A stretch of 33,460 nt of DNA from Oscillospiraceae bacterium (GTDB lineage: Bacteria > Bacillota > Clostridia > Oscillospirales > Ruminococcaceae), in the NCBI GenBank assembly GCA_022768245.1, contig JALEMR010000019.1:1-33460 (forward strand), given 5' to 3'. The stretch's first letter is position 1; each line of letters opens with the position of its first letter. Positions 1 to 7,214 of this stretch are shown one piece after another. The notes under the pieces were generated by a model that worked only from the letters and a program-made list of their open reading frames with translations, was not told where the DNA came from and ran no database searches. The translations under genes and the position numbers were made by a program.

Positions 1-756
1 GTGACCGTTTCCGTCGAGAGTGCCCGAGAATCCGCTTATGCCGCGCCATGTCACGTCGGACATATCTATATCGCAGACAAGCACGTAATCCCCGTAGGAC
101 TTCATGCTCTTAAGGTCGGCGGGAGTACCGACTGCAATGCCCTTGATATCCTCGCCGTATGCGAGGACGATATCGTCCTTATCGGCTTTTTTGTGGTTCT
201 TCACAGCCTTCTCCATGTCGCTGTCGAGGTCTTCCTTGTCTGTTCCGTAGCTGTAGGAAAGCAGCGTTGACGAGGAATCGGTCACCGCATAGTAAGCATA
301 GGGAGAAACGTATATCTCCACAGGGTCATCATACAGGAAATTGTTTTCAAGCTCGTTAAGAGCCGATATCCATGTATCCTGACCGAACTGATAGCTGTAC
401 TCTCCGTCGGACTCGATATTGACAGTGAGTACCGCTGCGATATCTCCGCCGCTGAGCACGGGAAAATGATAGCATACGGCGAGGTTCGTATAGCCGTCCA
501 CAGGATTTGCACGGAAGCCTGCGCCGAGTACGGCATTTTTCGCTTCCTCCTCGGATATGCCGAGGAATGTCATATCCGACTTGGATATGGTCGCGAACAT
601 ATCCTTTGCATAATCGGTGACTTTCTCAGGCACGGGGTCGGACTGAATGAAGAGAGTCCCCGAAGAGCCCTCCGCGGCATATACCGCATTTCCTCCGCAG
701 AGAAGCGCCGCCGAAAGTGATACAGCAGTTAATGCTGAAAAAAATCTGTGTTTCAT
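1..756 (-). CDS. Secreted protein with GLUG/adhesin-like start, 3' end cut by window
   Basis: The 252 codons visible read without a stop to the window edge, so the C-terminus is missing. The start ATG at 756 follows AAAGGA on the minus strand. Residues 1-30 form a signal peptide (basic KHR, hydrophobic core, cleavage near VYA-AEG). The middle (about residues 35-210) is a mixed acidic/aromatic region that I do not recognise. The last visible residues read FSGTLDGNGH, the typical beginning of GLUG or right-handed-helix adhesin repeats, so the lost part is probably a repeat-rich surface domain. It lies downstream of ptsI on the same strand but is separated by the ptsI terminator, so it is probably a separate transcript. 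Secretion is well supported; adhesin-like function is inference. Confidence 0.85.
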   Translation of the reverse strand, partial: MKHRFFSALTAVSLSAALLCGGNAVYAAEGSSGTLFIQSDPVPEKVTDYAKDMFATISKSDMTFLGISEEEAKNAVLGAGFRANPVDGYTNLAVCYHFPVLSGGDIAAVLTVNIESDGEYSYQFGQDTWISALNELENNFLYDDPVEIYVSPYAYYAVTDSSSTLLSYSYGTDKEDLDSDMEKAVKNHKKADKDDIVLAYGEDIKGIAVGTPADLKSMKSYGDYVLVCDIDMSDVTWRGISGFSGTLDGNGH

Positions 757-894
757 GGTAAAAAAGTCCTTTCTTTTTATTTTCTATCTATATAACAATT
801 CAGAAAGGGGATTTTTTTCATTTTCGATATTTTTCGGCATATCATACAAATACGCTGTGATATTTTGGCGAAAAGCAACAAAAATATGAAATGC

Positions 895-932
895 CGAAAA
901 AAGGGCGCCGCTTGATATAAACGGAGCCCTTT
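895..932 (-). terminator. Intrinsic terminator of ptsI operon
   Basis: Read on the minus strand, AAGGGC-T-CCG and CGG-C-GCCCTT pair around an AT-rich loop and are followed directly by a T6 run. It sits right behind the ptsI stop codon and separates it from the secreted gene at 756. Confidence 0.85.
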
Positions 933-940
933 GAGAATAT

Positions 941-2572
941 TTATTTCCGAAGGTCGGTCTTGCGTACCTTGTCCCGCACAGCAAGCACGAAGGACGGCGA
1001 GACCGAAAGCTCGTCGATGCCCATTTTCAGCCATTTCTCGGTAAGCTCGGTGTCCGCGCCCAGCTCGCCGCAGATGCCTATCCATTTTCCGCATCTGTGA
1101 GCGGACTGCGCCGCAAATTCAATGAGCCGCAGTATCGCCTCGTGATGAGTGTTGCAGAATGGCTCCAGCTTGGGGTTCTGCCTGTCCACGGCGAGGGTGT
1201 ACTGGGTCAGGTCGTTGGTGCCCACGCTGAAAAAGTCCACCTCGGGAGCGAGCCTGTCGCTTATCACAGCCGCCGCGGGAGTTTCTATCATGATACCTAT
1301 CTCAATGTTGTCGGAGTATTTCAGCCCCTCGGCGGTCAGCTCGGACTTGATATCTTCAAGTATCTCCCTTATTTTGCGAACCTCCTCCACCGAGGTTATC
1401 ATGGGGAACATTATGCCCAGCCTGCCGTAAACGGAGGCTCTAAGCAGAGCGCGCAGCTGTGTGCGGAAGATATCCTGCTCGGTAAGGCATATTCGTATAG
1501 CACGGTAGCCGAGAGCGGGATTGTCCTCCTTGTCCAGACCGAAATAATCTATCTGCTTGTCGGCGCCTATGTCCATGGTGCGGATAATGACCTTTTTCCC
1601 CGCCATGCTTTCGAGGACCTTTTTGTATGCGGTGAACTGCACCTGCTCGGTGGGAAAATCCTCGCTTTCCAGATAGAGAAACTCGCTTCGGAAGAGCCCT
1701 ATGCCCTCCGCGTCGTTGATTAGCACTGCTCCGATATCACGGGGACCGCCGATATTGGCGAAGATGTTTATCCGCGTTCCGTCGAGGGTGATGTTCTCCT
1801 TGCCCTTAAGCTCTTGTAACAGCGCTTTTTTGCGCTTTTCGGATTCCTGCTTTTCGGTGAGCACCGAGAGAGTTTTCTCGTCGGGGTCGATGTAGAGCTT
1901 TCCCGTAAATCCGTCAACGGCGGCGCTTTTTCCGTCGAGGTCGGCGGATAATTCCTCGCCTGCGCCGATGATGGCGGGGATATTCATGGAGCGGGCAAGG
2001 ATAGCCGTATGAGAATTTGAAGAGCCGTACTTCGTGACAAATGCAAGCACCTTGTCCTTGTCGAGAGTGACCGTCTCGCTGGGGGTCAGGTCGTCGGCGC
2101 AGATGATATATTTTCCGTCCGTATCGGCGGCAGTATCGCCCTGTCCCGTCAGATTGGCGATTATCCTGTTGGAGATGTCCTTGACGTCGGCGGCGCGGGC
2201 TTTCATGTACTCGTCGTCCATGGCGGAGAATATCTGCGCGAAATTATCCGCCGTCACCGCCACGGCATACTCTGCGTTCACCTGCTGGCTTTCGATGATG
2301 TTAAGGACCGATTCGTTGTAGTCGTCGTCCTCGGTCATCATTTTGTGTATCTCGAATATCTGAGCGTTGGTCTCGCCCACCTCCTTCAAAGCCTTTTCGT
2401 AGAGCTTTTCAAGCTGGGACAGAGATTTTTCCTTAGCCTTTTCGAAGCGGAGCTTTTCCTGTTCGGGGTCGTCGGTCTTTTCGCGGACGACCATGGCGTC
2501 GGAGCGCCTGTAAAAGGAAATCTTTCCGACAGCCACTGCGCCGTACACGCCTTTTCCCTGAATTATTTTCAT
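941..2572 (-). CDS. ptsI: Phosphoenolpyruvate-protein phosphotransferase (PTS enzyme I)
   Basis: Cytoplasmic enzyme I of the PTS: it takes phosphate from PEP onto its own histidine and passes it to HPr. The 543-aa length is close to the usual size of about 570. The phospho-His is H188 in SNSHTAILAR, with the HPr-binding helical part before it. The C-terminal PEP-binding barrel shows GIGLFRSEFL, DIGADKQ, GIMIETPAA, VGTNDLTQYTLAVDR and the late active-site Cys in GICGELG. I chose the ATG at 2572 because GGGAGG lies 9 nt upstream; an upstream in-frame ATG at 2593 has no such site. HPr (ptsH) and sugar-specific EII genes are not in the window. It is last in a minus-strand series after coaBC, GNAT and an unknown gene, and ends at a clear terminator. 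Confidence 0.95.
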   Translation of the reverse strand: MKIIQGKGVYGAVAVGKISFYRRSDAMVVREKTDDPEQEKLRFEKAKEKSLSQLEKLYEKALKEVGETNAQIFEIHKMMTEDDDYNESVLNIIESQQVNAEYAVAVTADNFAQIFSAMDDEYMKARAADVKDISNRIIANLTGQGDTAADTDGKYIICADDLTPSETVTLDKDKVLAFVTKYGSSNSHTAILARSMNIPAIIGAGEELSADLDGKSAAVDGFTGKLYIDPDEKTLSVLTEKQESEKRKKALLQELKGKENITLDGTRINIFANIGGPRDIGAVLINDAEGIGLFRSEFLYLESEDFPTEQVQFTAYKKVLESMAGKKVIIRTMDIGADKQIDYFGLDKEDNPALGYRAIRICLTEQDIFRTQLRALLRASVYGRLGIMFPMITSVEEVRKIREILEDIKSELTAEGLKYSDNIEIGIMIETPAAAVISDRLAPEVDFFSVGTNDLTQYTLAVDRQNPKLEPFCNTHHEAILRLIEFAAQSAHRCGKWIGICGELGADTELTEKWLKMGIDELSVSPSFVLAVRDKVRKTDLRK

Positions 2573-2658
2573 GCTGATATACCTCCCGATCAATACGCCT
2601 TTCGGTTAGTTTATCCGCATTATTCCATTTTATACGGACTTCGCCGCAGCTTGTATTA

Positions 2659-3279
2659 TCAAAAAAGCTCATCGCGTGTGAATAGGTATCCTCTGCGCCC
2701 CGACAATTCCTCGGAAGTGATACCCGAACGGTCAAAGCCGAAAAGCTCCTCGGTGATCGCAAAGGGAGATATATGCGGACCGCATTTTCCGCTTTTCAGC
2801 GCTGTTATCCCTACAGACGCACTGTCCGCTTCGGTGCCCGTCTGTATCGTCCGCACAAAGGGCAGCTGCCATATCAGCTTTGCTGCTTTGATAAGCGGTG
2901 ATATCCTGTCCGCTCTGAATTTCAGCGGATATTCACAGCCGATGACTTCGGCTTCGGGTATCAGAAGTTCAAAGGAGAAGGTCTCCTGTTCGGGATAGTT
3001 ATTCATTATAAACACGCGGACAGGAGAAAAGTCTCCGAATTCGAACAGTACCTGCCTGAAATCGTGGATATGGTTTTCCGTAAGCCCAAGGCGAAAATCC
3101 TGTTCCAGCTTAGCCTGATTCCACCCGATGATATCATCAAGGGAATTGTTTTCGCAGCCCAGGAAGCCCGATATGAACCTCATGCCGGAATTTCCGAGAG
3201 CGGCGTAAAAATCCCCGATAATTGACACGTAAATATCACTGCGCAGTATCTGAACGGAAATGTTAAAGTATGCGGGCAT
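2659..3279 (-). CDS. Uncharacterised 206-aa protein
   Basis: No family recognised. The protein is soluble in appearance, with no signal peptide or membrane segment, and alternates hydrophobic beta-like stretches with an acidic central part (NYPEQETFSFELLIPEAEVIG). The C-terminal third carries RGYLFTRDELF. The ATG at 3279 follows AGGTGAT, and the stop codon of the upstream acetyltransferase lies 8 nt before it, so the two are almost surely co-transcribed. The 86-nt gap to ptsI has no strong terminator. Function unknown; its place between a GNAT and ptsI gives no firm hint. Confidence 0.75.
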   Translation of the reverse strand: MPAYFNISVQILRSDIYVSIIGDFYAALGNSGMRFISGFLGCENNSLDDIIGWNQAKLEQDFRLGLTENHIHDFRQVLFEFGDFSPVRVFIMNNYPEQETFSFELLIPEAEVIGCEYPLKFRADRISPLIKAAKLIWQLPFVRTIQTGTEADSASVGITALKSGKCGPHISPFAITEELFGFDRSGITSEELSGRRGYLFTRDELF

Positions 3280-3287
3280 GATATCAC

Positions 3288-3932
3288 CTATTCATGTACG
3301 GACGAGTGGCTGTAGATGTAGAATTCATCCTGACAGGGGAGGATATTTTTCTCCTTATGCGGGAAGTGCTTGTCAAACTCCTCCGCTTCTGCGGGGTCGA
3401 ACTCATATGCGGAGCTTTCGCGGTAGATGTATTTTCTGCCGTTAAGTGCGCCCTCCTTAAGCTCCTTCACAAGCATTGCGGTGGGAAAATAATCGTTGTC
3501 AAGGCAGACGTTAAATCTGCGGCAGCTTTTAAAGCCTCTGCATACGTAGTTTGCGGGACTTCCGAAAATGACGATCACATCATAGCCCATATCCGCAGCG
3601 ATTTTAAATGAATGCTCAAGAAGCATTTTTCCATAGCCCTGACGCTGAAACTGCGGCAGAACGGCAAGCGGTCCGAAGGTGAGTATATCCTTTTCTGTGC
3701 CGTCTTCGCCGATAAGCTTTGACTTGGTATACATGATGCTCCCGACGATTTTTCCGTCAGCTTCGGCAACCAGATCGAGCGCGGGTATAAGATCCTCATG
3801 GCTTCGCAGAATATGAGCGAGATAGTGTTCGCTGCAGCCCGGCATGTTCAGATCCCAGAATGCTTCACGGATAAGATTTTCCACCTCGGCATAGTCGGCG
3901 GGGGTCTCGTTTCTGATAATTGTTTCCTGCAT
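3288..3932 (-). CDS. GNAT-family N-acetyltransferase
   Basis: A 214-aa acetyl-CoA-dependent acetyltransferase. The GNAT core occupies about residues 5-150: beta strands DLVAEADGKIVGSIMY and ILTFGPLAVLP lead into the acetyl-CoA pyrophosphate loop QFQRQGYGKMLLEHS (R/QxxGxG motif), followed by DVIVIFGSPANYVCRGF. The C-terminal 60 residues (YIYRESSAYEFDPAEAEEFDKHFPHKEK) are a common extension in clostridial members. The start at 3932 is set by translational coupling: the coaBC stop TGA ends 2 nt upstream, and the ribosome site GAGGAGG lies inside the last coaBC codons. A longer in-frame reading that starts inside coaBC is rejected because its first 55 residues are arginine-rich antisense-like sequence. 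Substrate unknown. Confidence 0.9.
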   Translation of the reverse strand: MQETIIRNETPADYAEVENLIREAFWDLNMPGCSEHYLAHILRSHEDLIPALDLVAEADGKIVGSIMYTKSKLIGEDGTEKDILTFGPLAVLPQFQRQGYGKMLLEHSFKIAADMGYDVIVIFGSPANYVCRGFKSCRRFNVCLDNDYFPTAMLVKELKEGALNGRKYIYRESSAYEFDPAEAEEFDKHFPHKEKNILPCQDEFYIYSHSSVHE

Positions 3933-3934
3933 GG

Positions 3935-5134
3935 TCAGTCCTCCTCTGTTATATCCAGTATCATATCGAATATTTTTCCCGCGGCTTCGTCCTTGCTCAT
4001 CATTTCGAGAGGATATTCTCCCTCGGGAGTTATCACGGTGATTACGTTCGTATCGGACTTGAAGCCTGCGCCTTCGGTCTTGAGAGAATTTGCGCATATC
4101 ATGTCGATATTCTTTGCGGAAAGCTTTCTGCGGCTGTTTTCAAGGACGTTCTGCGTCTCCATGGAAAATCCGCAGAGGAACTGTCCCTCACGGCGGTGCT
4201 GTCCCAGATATCCGAGGATATCCCGTGTGCGTTCAAGCTCAATGGACATATCCCCGTCGGATTTTTTAGTCTTTTCGGTGCCCACATTTTTCGGACGATA
4301 ATCCGCCACAGCCGCCGCCTTTACGATGATATCCATATCATCGTAAATACTTGTCACGGCATTGAACATATCCTCCGCCGAGGTGACGTGCACTGCCTTC
4401 ACAAAGGGCGGCAAAGCCACCTCCATTCTGCCGCATACGAGAGTGACCTCCGCGCCGCGGAGCATGGCATTCATCGCAAGAGCGCAGCCCATTTTCCCGC
4501 TGGAATGATTGGTGATGTATCTGACGGGGTCGATAGCCTCGCAGGTAGCTCCTGCGGTAACGAGGACCCTTTTCCCCGACATATCCTTTTCGAGTGCGAT
4601 CTCGCGGAGGATATGGTCTAAAAGCACCTGCTCCGAGGGCATTTTCCCGTCGCCGATATCGCCGTTGGCAAGCATTCCCGTATCGGGCTCTGCGATGATG
4701 TATCCGAATCGGCGCAGCTTTTCGATATTGTCCTGCACGATAGGATTGTGATACATATTGTGGTTCATGGCAGGGGAGATGATCTTCGGGCAGGGACACG
4801 CCATAACGGTCGTGGTGAGCATATCGTCGGCGATGCCGTTTGCTATCTTCCCGATAACGTTTGCGCTGGCGGGAGCTATCATCACGAGGTCCGCCTGCTT
4901 GGCAAGAGCCACATGCTCCACGGAATACTGAAAATTGCGGTCAAAGGTATCTATAAGGCATTTGTTCCCCGTAAGAGTCTCAAAGGTCACGGCAGTGATG
5001 AAATTCTCCGCATTGGGAGTCATAAGCACATGGACATTGCAGCCCAGCTTTTTCAGCATTCTCGCAAGATTGGGTATTTTGTAAGCGGCAATGCTTCCCG
5101 TAACGCCGAGAAGCACGGTTTTTCCTGTAAGCAT
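3935..5134 (-). CDS. coaBC: Bifunctional phosphopantothenoylcysteine decarboxylase / phosphopantothenate-cysteine ligase
   Basis: Cytoplasmic enzyme of coenzyme A synthesis: CoaB joins cysteine to 4'-phosphopantothenate and the flavin-dependent CoaC domain decarboxylates the product. CoaC spans about residues 1-185, with the flavin loop GVTGSIAAYK, active-site H74 (VEHVALAK), PASANV and N124 in PAMNHNM. CoaB follows, with VLVTAGAT, NHSSGKMG, KAAAVADYRP and EKTKK. The flap motif that normally reads GxLACG is GMLANG here, so the residue matching catalytic Cys158 of E. coli Dfp is N157 (codon AAC). The ATG at 5134 has AAAGGAGGA 8 nt upstream. It heads the minus-strand operon, has a TTGACT-17-TATAAT promoter, and its 5' leader is a heptamer repeat. 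Confidence 0.94.
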   Translation of the reverse strand: MLTGKTVLLGVTGSIAAYKIPNLARMLKKLGCNVHVLMTPNAENFITAVTFETLTGNKCLIDTFDRNFQYSVEHVALAKQADLVMIAPASANVIGKIANGIADDMLTTTVMACPCPKIISPAMNHNMYHNPIVQDNIEKLRRFGYIIAEPDTGMLANGDIGDGKMPSEQVLLDHILREIALEKDMSGKRVLVTAGATCEAIDPVRYITNHSSGKMGCALAMNAMLRGAEVTLVCGRMEVALPPFVKAVHVTSAEDMFNAVTSIYDDMDIIVKAAAVADYRPKNVGTEKTKKSDGDMSIELERTRDILGYLGQHRREGQFLCGFSMETQNVLENSRRKLSAKNIDMICANSLKTEGAGFKSDTNVITVITPEGEYPLEMMSKDEAAGKIFDMILDITEED

Positions 5135-5154
5135 ATCGGTTGTCCTCCTTTGGA

Positions 5155-5223
5155 TAGCTAACAGCGATTAGCGATTAGCAATTTGCAGTTAGCTAATCGC
5201 TATTTGCTAATTGCTATTAGCTA
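5155..5223. repeat. Palindromic 7-nt-period repeat in the coaBC leader
   Basis: About ten heptamers of the type WTTAGCR run rightwards and then switch to the reverse complement (AATCGCT, AATTGCT, ATTAGCT), bounded by TAGCTA at both ends. Folded, the two arms pair with a 7-nt slip. On the minus strand the repeat starts just 3 bp after the coaBC -10 box and ends 3 bp before its ribosome site, so it makes up nearly the whole 5' UTR. Related copies lie at 26393-26460 and 28112-28208. Confidence 0.85.
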
Positions 5224-5225
5224 TT

Positions 5226-5254
5226 ATTATACCACTTCAAGAGCAAATAGTCAA
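5226..5254 (-). promoter_or_regulatory. Sigma-A promoter of coaBC
   Basis: Minus strand TTGACT (5249-5254), 17-nt spacer, TATAAT (5226-5231) preceded by TGG (extended -10). Predicted start of transcription falls at the edge of the heptamer repeat. Confidence 0.85.
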
Positions 5255-5262
5255 CAATAGTA

Positions 5263-5291
5263 TTGACAAACGTCGGCATTTGATGTATAAT
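5263..5291 (+). promoter_or_regulatory. Sigma-A promoter of ftsY
   Basis: Perfect TTGACA (5263-5268), 17-nt spacer, perfect TATAAT (5286-5291), preceded by TG one base upstream. It is back to back with the coaBC promoter, with only 8 bp between the two -35 boxes. Confidence 0.9.
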
Positions 5292-5346
5292 TAATTTGGA
5301 ATAATGTAATTGAAAAGAACCCTGTTCTTTGGATATGGAGGCTGTT

Positions 5347-6609
5347 ATGGGCTTTTTTAATAAGATCGCCGAGGGCATAAAAAAGACGAGAGATTCCATT
5401 ATGGGTGGGATAAACCGTCTGCTGAACGGCAAGGTGAAAATTGACGAGGATTTCTTCGAGGAGCTTGAAGAAACGCTCATTATGTGCGATATCGGAGTGC
5501 AGACCTCCGAGGCTGTCTGCTCCGCGCTCCGTGAGAGAGTGAAGGCGGACGGCATCTCCGACGCCGATGAGATACGCGCTGCTCTGAAGGATATAATCGC
5601 CGAAATGCTGGGCGAGGACAAGAAGCTTGACCTGTCCACAAAGCCCTCCGTTATCCTTGTTATCGGAGTTAACGGCGCAGGCAAGACCACTACTATCGGA
5701 AAGCTTGCCGCAAAGCTTGTGAACGACGGCAAAAAGGTGATTATCGCCGCTGCGGATACCTTCCGCGCCGCTGCCATAGATCAGCTTGAGGTCTGGACGG
5801 AGCGTGCGGGAGCCGAGCTTGTCAAGCACAGCGAGGGCTCCGACCCTGCTTCGGTAGTCTTTGACGCAGTGACCGCCGCCAAGGCAAGGGGAGCGGACGT
5901 TGTCATCTGCGACACAGCAGGCCGTCTCCACAACAAGAAAAATCTCATGGAGGAGCTGAAAAAGATAACCCGTATCTGCTATCAGCAGGCGGAGGGCTGC
6001 AGTATCGAAACGCTGCTCGTACTTGACGCCACCACGGGACAGAACGCCGTAAATCAGGCAAAGCTTTTCAGCGAGACCGCCGATATCACGGGTATCGTCC
6101 TGACAAAGCTAGACGGCACCGCAAAGGGCGGCATCGTCATTTCCATCCACCGCGAGCTGGGCATTCCCGTAAAGCTTGTGGGAGTGGGCGAGAAGATAGA
6201 CGATCTGCAGGAATTCAACGCTCACGATTTTGCGGAAGCGCTGTTTATGACCGATACCGATTTTGAGGGCAATTATGAACGTCTTACCGATACACCCGAG
6301 GAGGAGCAGTCCGAAGATGAAACAGTCAGAGCTTCCGCAGAACTCCCCGAAAATGAAGCTGATGAAGAGACTGCTGCCGAGGAAGTCCTCACAGAAGAGG
6401 CTCCTGCTGCGGACAATGCTGATGAAGAGCCTGTCATCGAAGAGGAGGCTGCGCAGGAAGAAGCTGTGACCGAAGAGCCCGAAGAACAGCCCGAGCCTGT
6501 CTCCGAGGAAGAGCAGCCTGAGCAGAAGAAGGATATCAGGAACGGAAAATTCGGCTTCCTATTTAAGGAGATAACCTTCGGCAAGAAAAACAAGGGGGAC
6601 AACAAGTAA
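5347..6609 (+). CDS. ftsY: Signal recognition particle receptor FtsY with acidic C-terminal extension
   Basis: Membrane-associated GTPase that docks SRP-ribosome complexes at the translocon. In the 420-aa protein, residues 1-30 are the short amphipathic helix ([10 protein letters not shown]) that precedes the N domain. The NG GTPase core spans about 30-300, with Walker A GVNGAGKT (107-114), [23 protein letters not shown] (189-197) and [10 protein letters not shown] (253-262). FtsY normally stops near the DFAEALF motif at about 300. Here a further 120 residues follow: an E/A/P-rich stretch (about 314-393) with very few basic residues, then a basic/aromatic end ([19 protein letters not shown]). 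I chose the ATG at 5347 because GGAGG lies 5 nt upstream; the ATG at 5329 has no site. rdgB follows with no gap. Confidence 0.95.
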   Translation: MGFFNKIAEGIKKTRDSIMGGINRLLNGKVKIDEDFFEELEETLIMCDIGVQTSEAVCSALRERVKADGISDADEIRAALKDIIAEMLGEDKKLDLSTKPSVILVIGVNGAGKTTTIGKLAAKLVNDGKKVIIAAADTFRAAAIDQLEVWTERAGAELVKHSEGSDPASVVFDAVTAAKARGADVVICDTAGRLHNKKNLMEELKKITRICYQQAEGCSIETLLVLDATTGQNAVNQAKLFSETADITGIVLTKLDGTAKGGIVISIHRELGIPVKLVGVGEKIDDLQEFNAHDFAEALFMTDTDFEGNYERLTDTPEEEQSEDETVRASAELPENEADEETAAEEVLTEEAPAADNADEEPVIEEEAAQEEAVTEEPEEQPEPVSEEEQPEQKKDIRNGKFGFLFKEITFGKKNKGDNK

Positions 6610-7173
6610 ATGAAGATAGTGCTTGCCAGCGGCAATAAAAATAAGCTCCGCGAGATACGGGAGATACTGGAGCCACTGGGCTATGAGGTAGTCTCCGAAA
6701 AGGAAGCGGGCGCGGAGACCGACGTGGAGGAAAACGGCTCCACCTTTGAGGAAAACGCCGAGATAAAGGCAAGGGCGATATATGGTATGCTGCATGTGCC
6801 CGTAATCGCCGATGACAGCGGGCTTACCGTAGACTATCTGAACGGCGCTCCGGGGATATATTCCGCCAGATACGCCGAGGAAGGTAAACGCTGTGCGAAG
6901 CTGCTGTCCGAGCTGGAGGGCGTGCCCGACGAAAAGCGGGGAGCAAGCTTTGTCTGCGCCATATGCTATATGGATGAAAAGGGTGAAGCCCATTTCTTCC
7001 GGGGAGAATGTCACGGAAGGATAGGCTATGAAAAACGGGGAAATAACGGCTTCGGCTACGACCCCATTTTCCTGTACGGGGACAAGACCTTTGCGGAGCT
7101 TTCCGCCGAAGAGAAAAACAGGGTAAGCCACCGTGCAAAGGCGCTGGAAAAATTAAGAGAATATCTGAAATAA
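6610..7173 (+). CDS. rdgB: XTP/dITP diphosphatase (HAM1/RdgB family)
   Basis: House-cleaning pyrophosphatase that hydrolyses non-canonical purine triphosphates (dITP, XTP) to monophosphates. At 187 aa it has normal length. The family motifs are complete: ASGNKNKLREI near the N-terminus, FEENAEIKA, the metal/catalytic loop IADDSGLTVDYLNGAPGIYSARYA, FGYDPIF, and SHRAKAL at the C-terminus. The ATG follows the ftsY TAA directly and its GGGGGA ribosome site lies inside the last ftsY codons, so the two are translationally coupled. A strong terminator begins right at its stop codon. Confidence 0.95.
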   Translation: MKIVLASGNKNKLREIREILEPLGYEVVSEKEAGAETDVEENGSTFEENAEIKARAIYGMLHVPVIADDSGLTVDYLNGAPGIYSARYAEEGKRCAKLLSELEGVPDEKRGASFVCAICYMDEKGEAHFFRGECHGRIGYEKRGNNGFGYDPIFLYGDKTFAELSAEEKNRVSHRAKALEKLREYLK

Positions 7174-7212
7174 AAAAATCTGCCGTGCGCTGTGTACGGC
7201 AGATTTTTTGTT
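7174..7212. terminator. Bidirectional terminator between rdgB and Na/Pi cotransporter
   Basis: AAAAAATCTGCCGT pairs perfectly with ACGGCAGATTTTTT around a 9-nt loop. The T6 run on the plus strand ends ftsY-rdgB; the A-run before the stem serves as the T-run for the minus-strand gene that ends at 7215. Confidence 0.92.
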
Positions 7213-7214
7213 TG

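Noticed and set aside
1097-1723. 208-codon plus-strand open frame opposite ptsI
   Set aside because: It is antisense to a complete, motif-rich ptsI, has no ribosome site, and arises from the codon bias of the real gene.
3920-4621. 233-codon plus-strand open frame opposite coaBC
   Set aside because: Shadow of the coaBC coding strand; no independent evidence.
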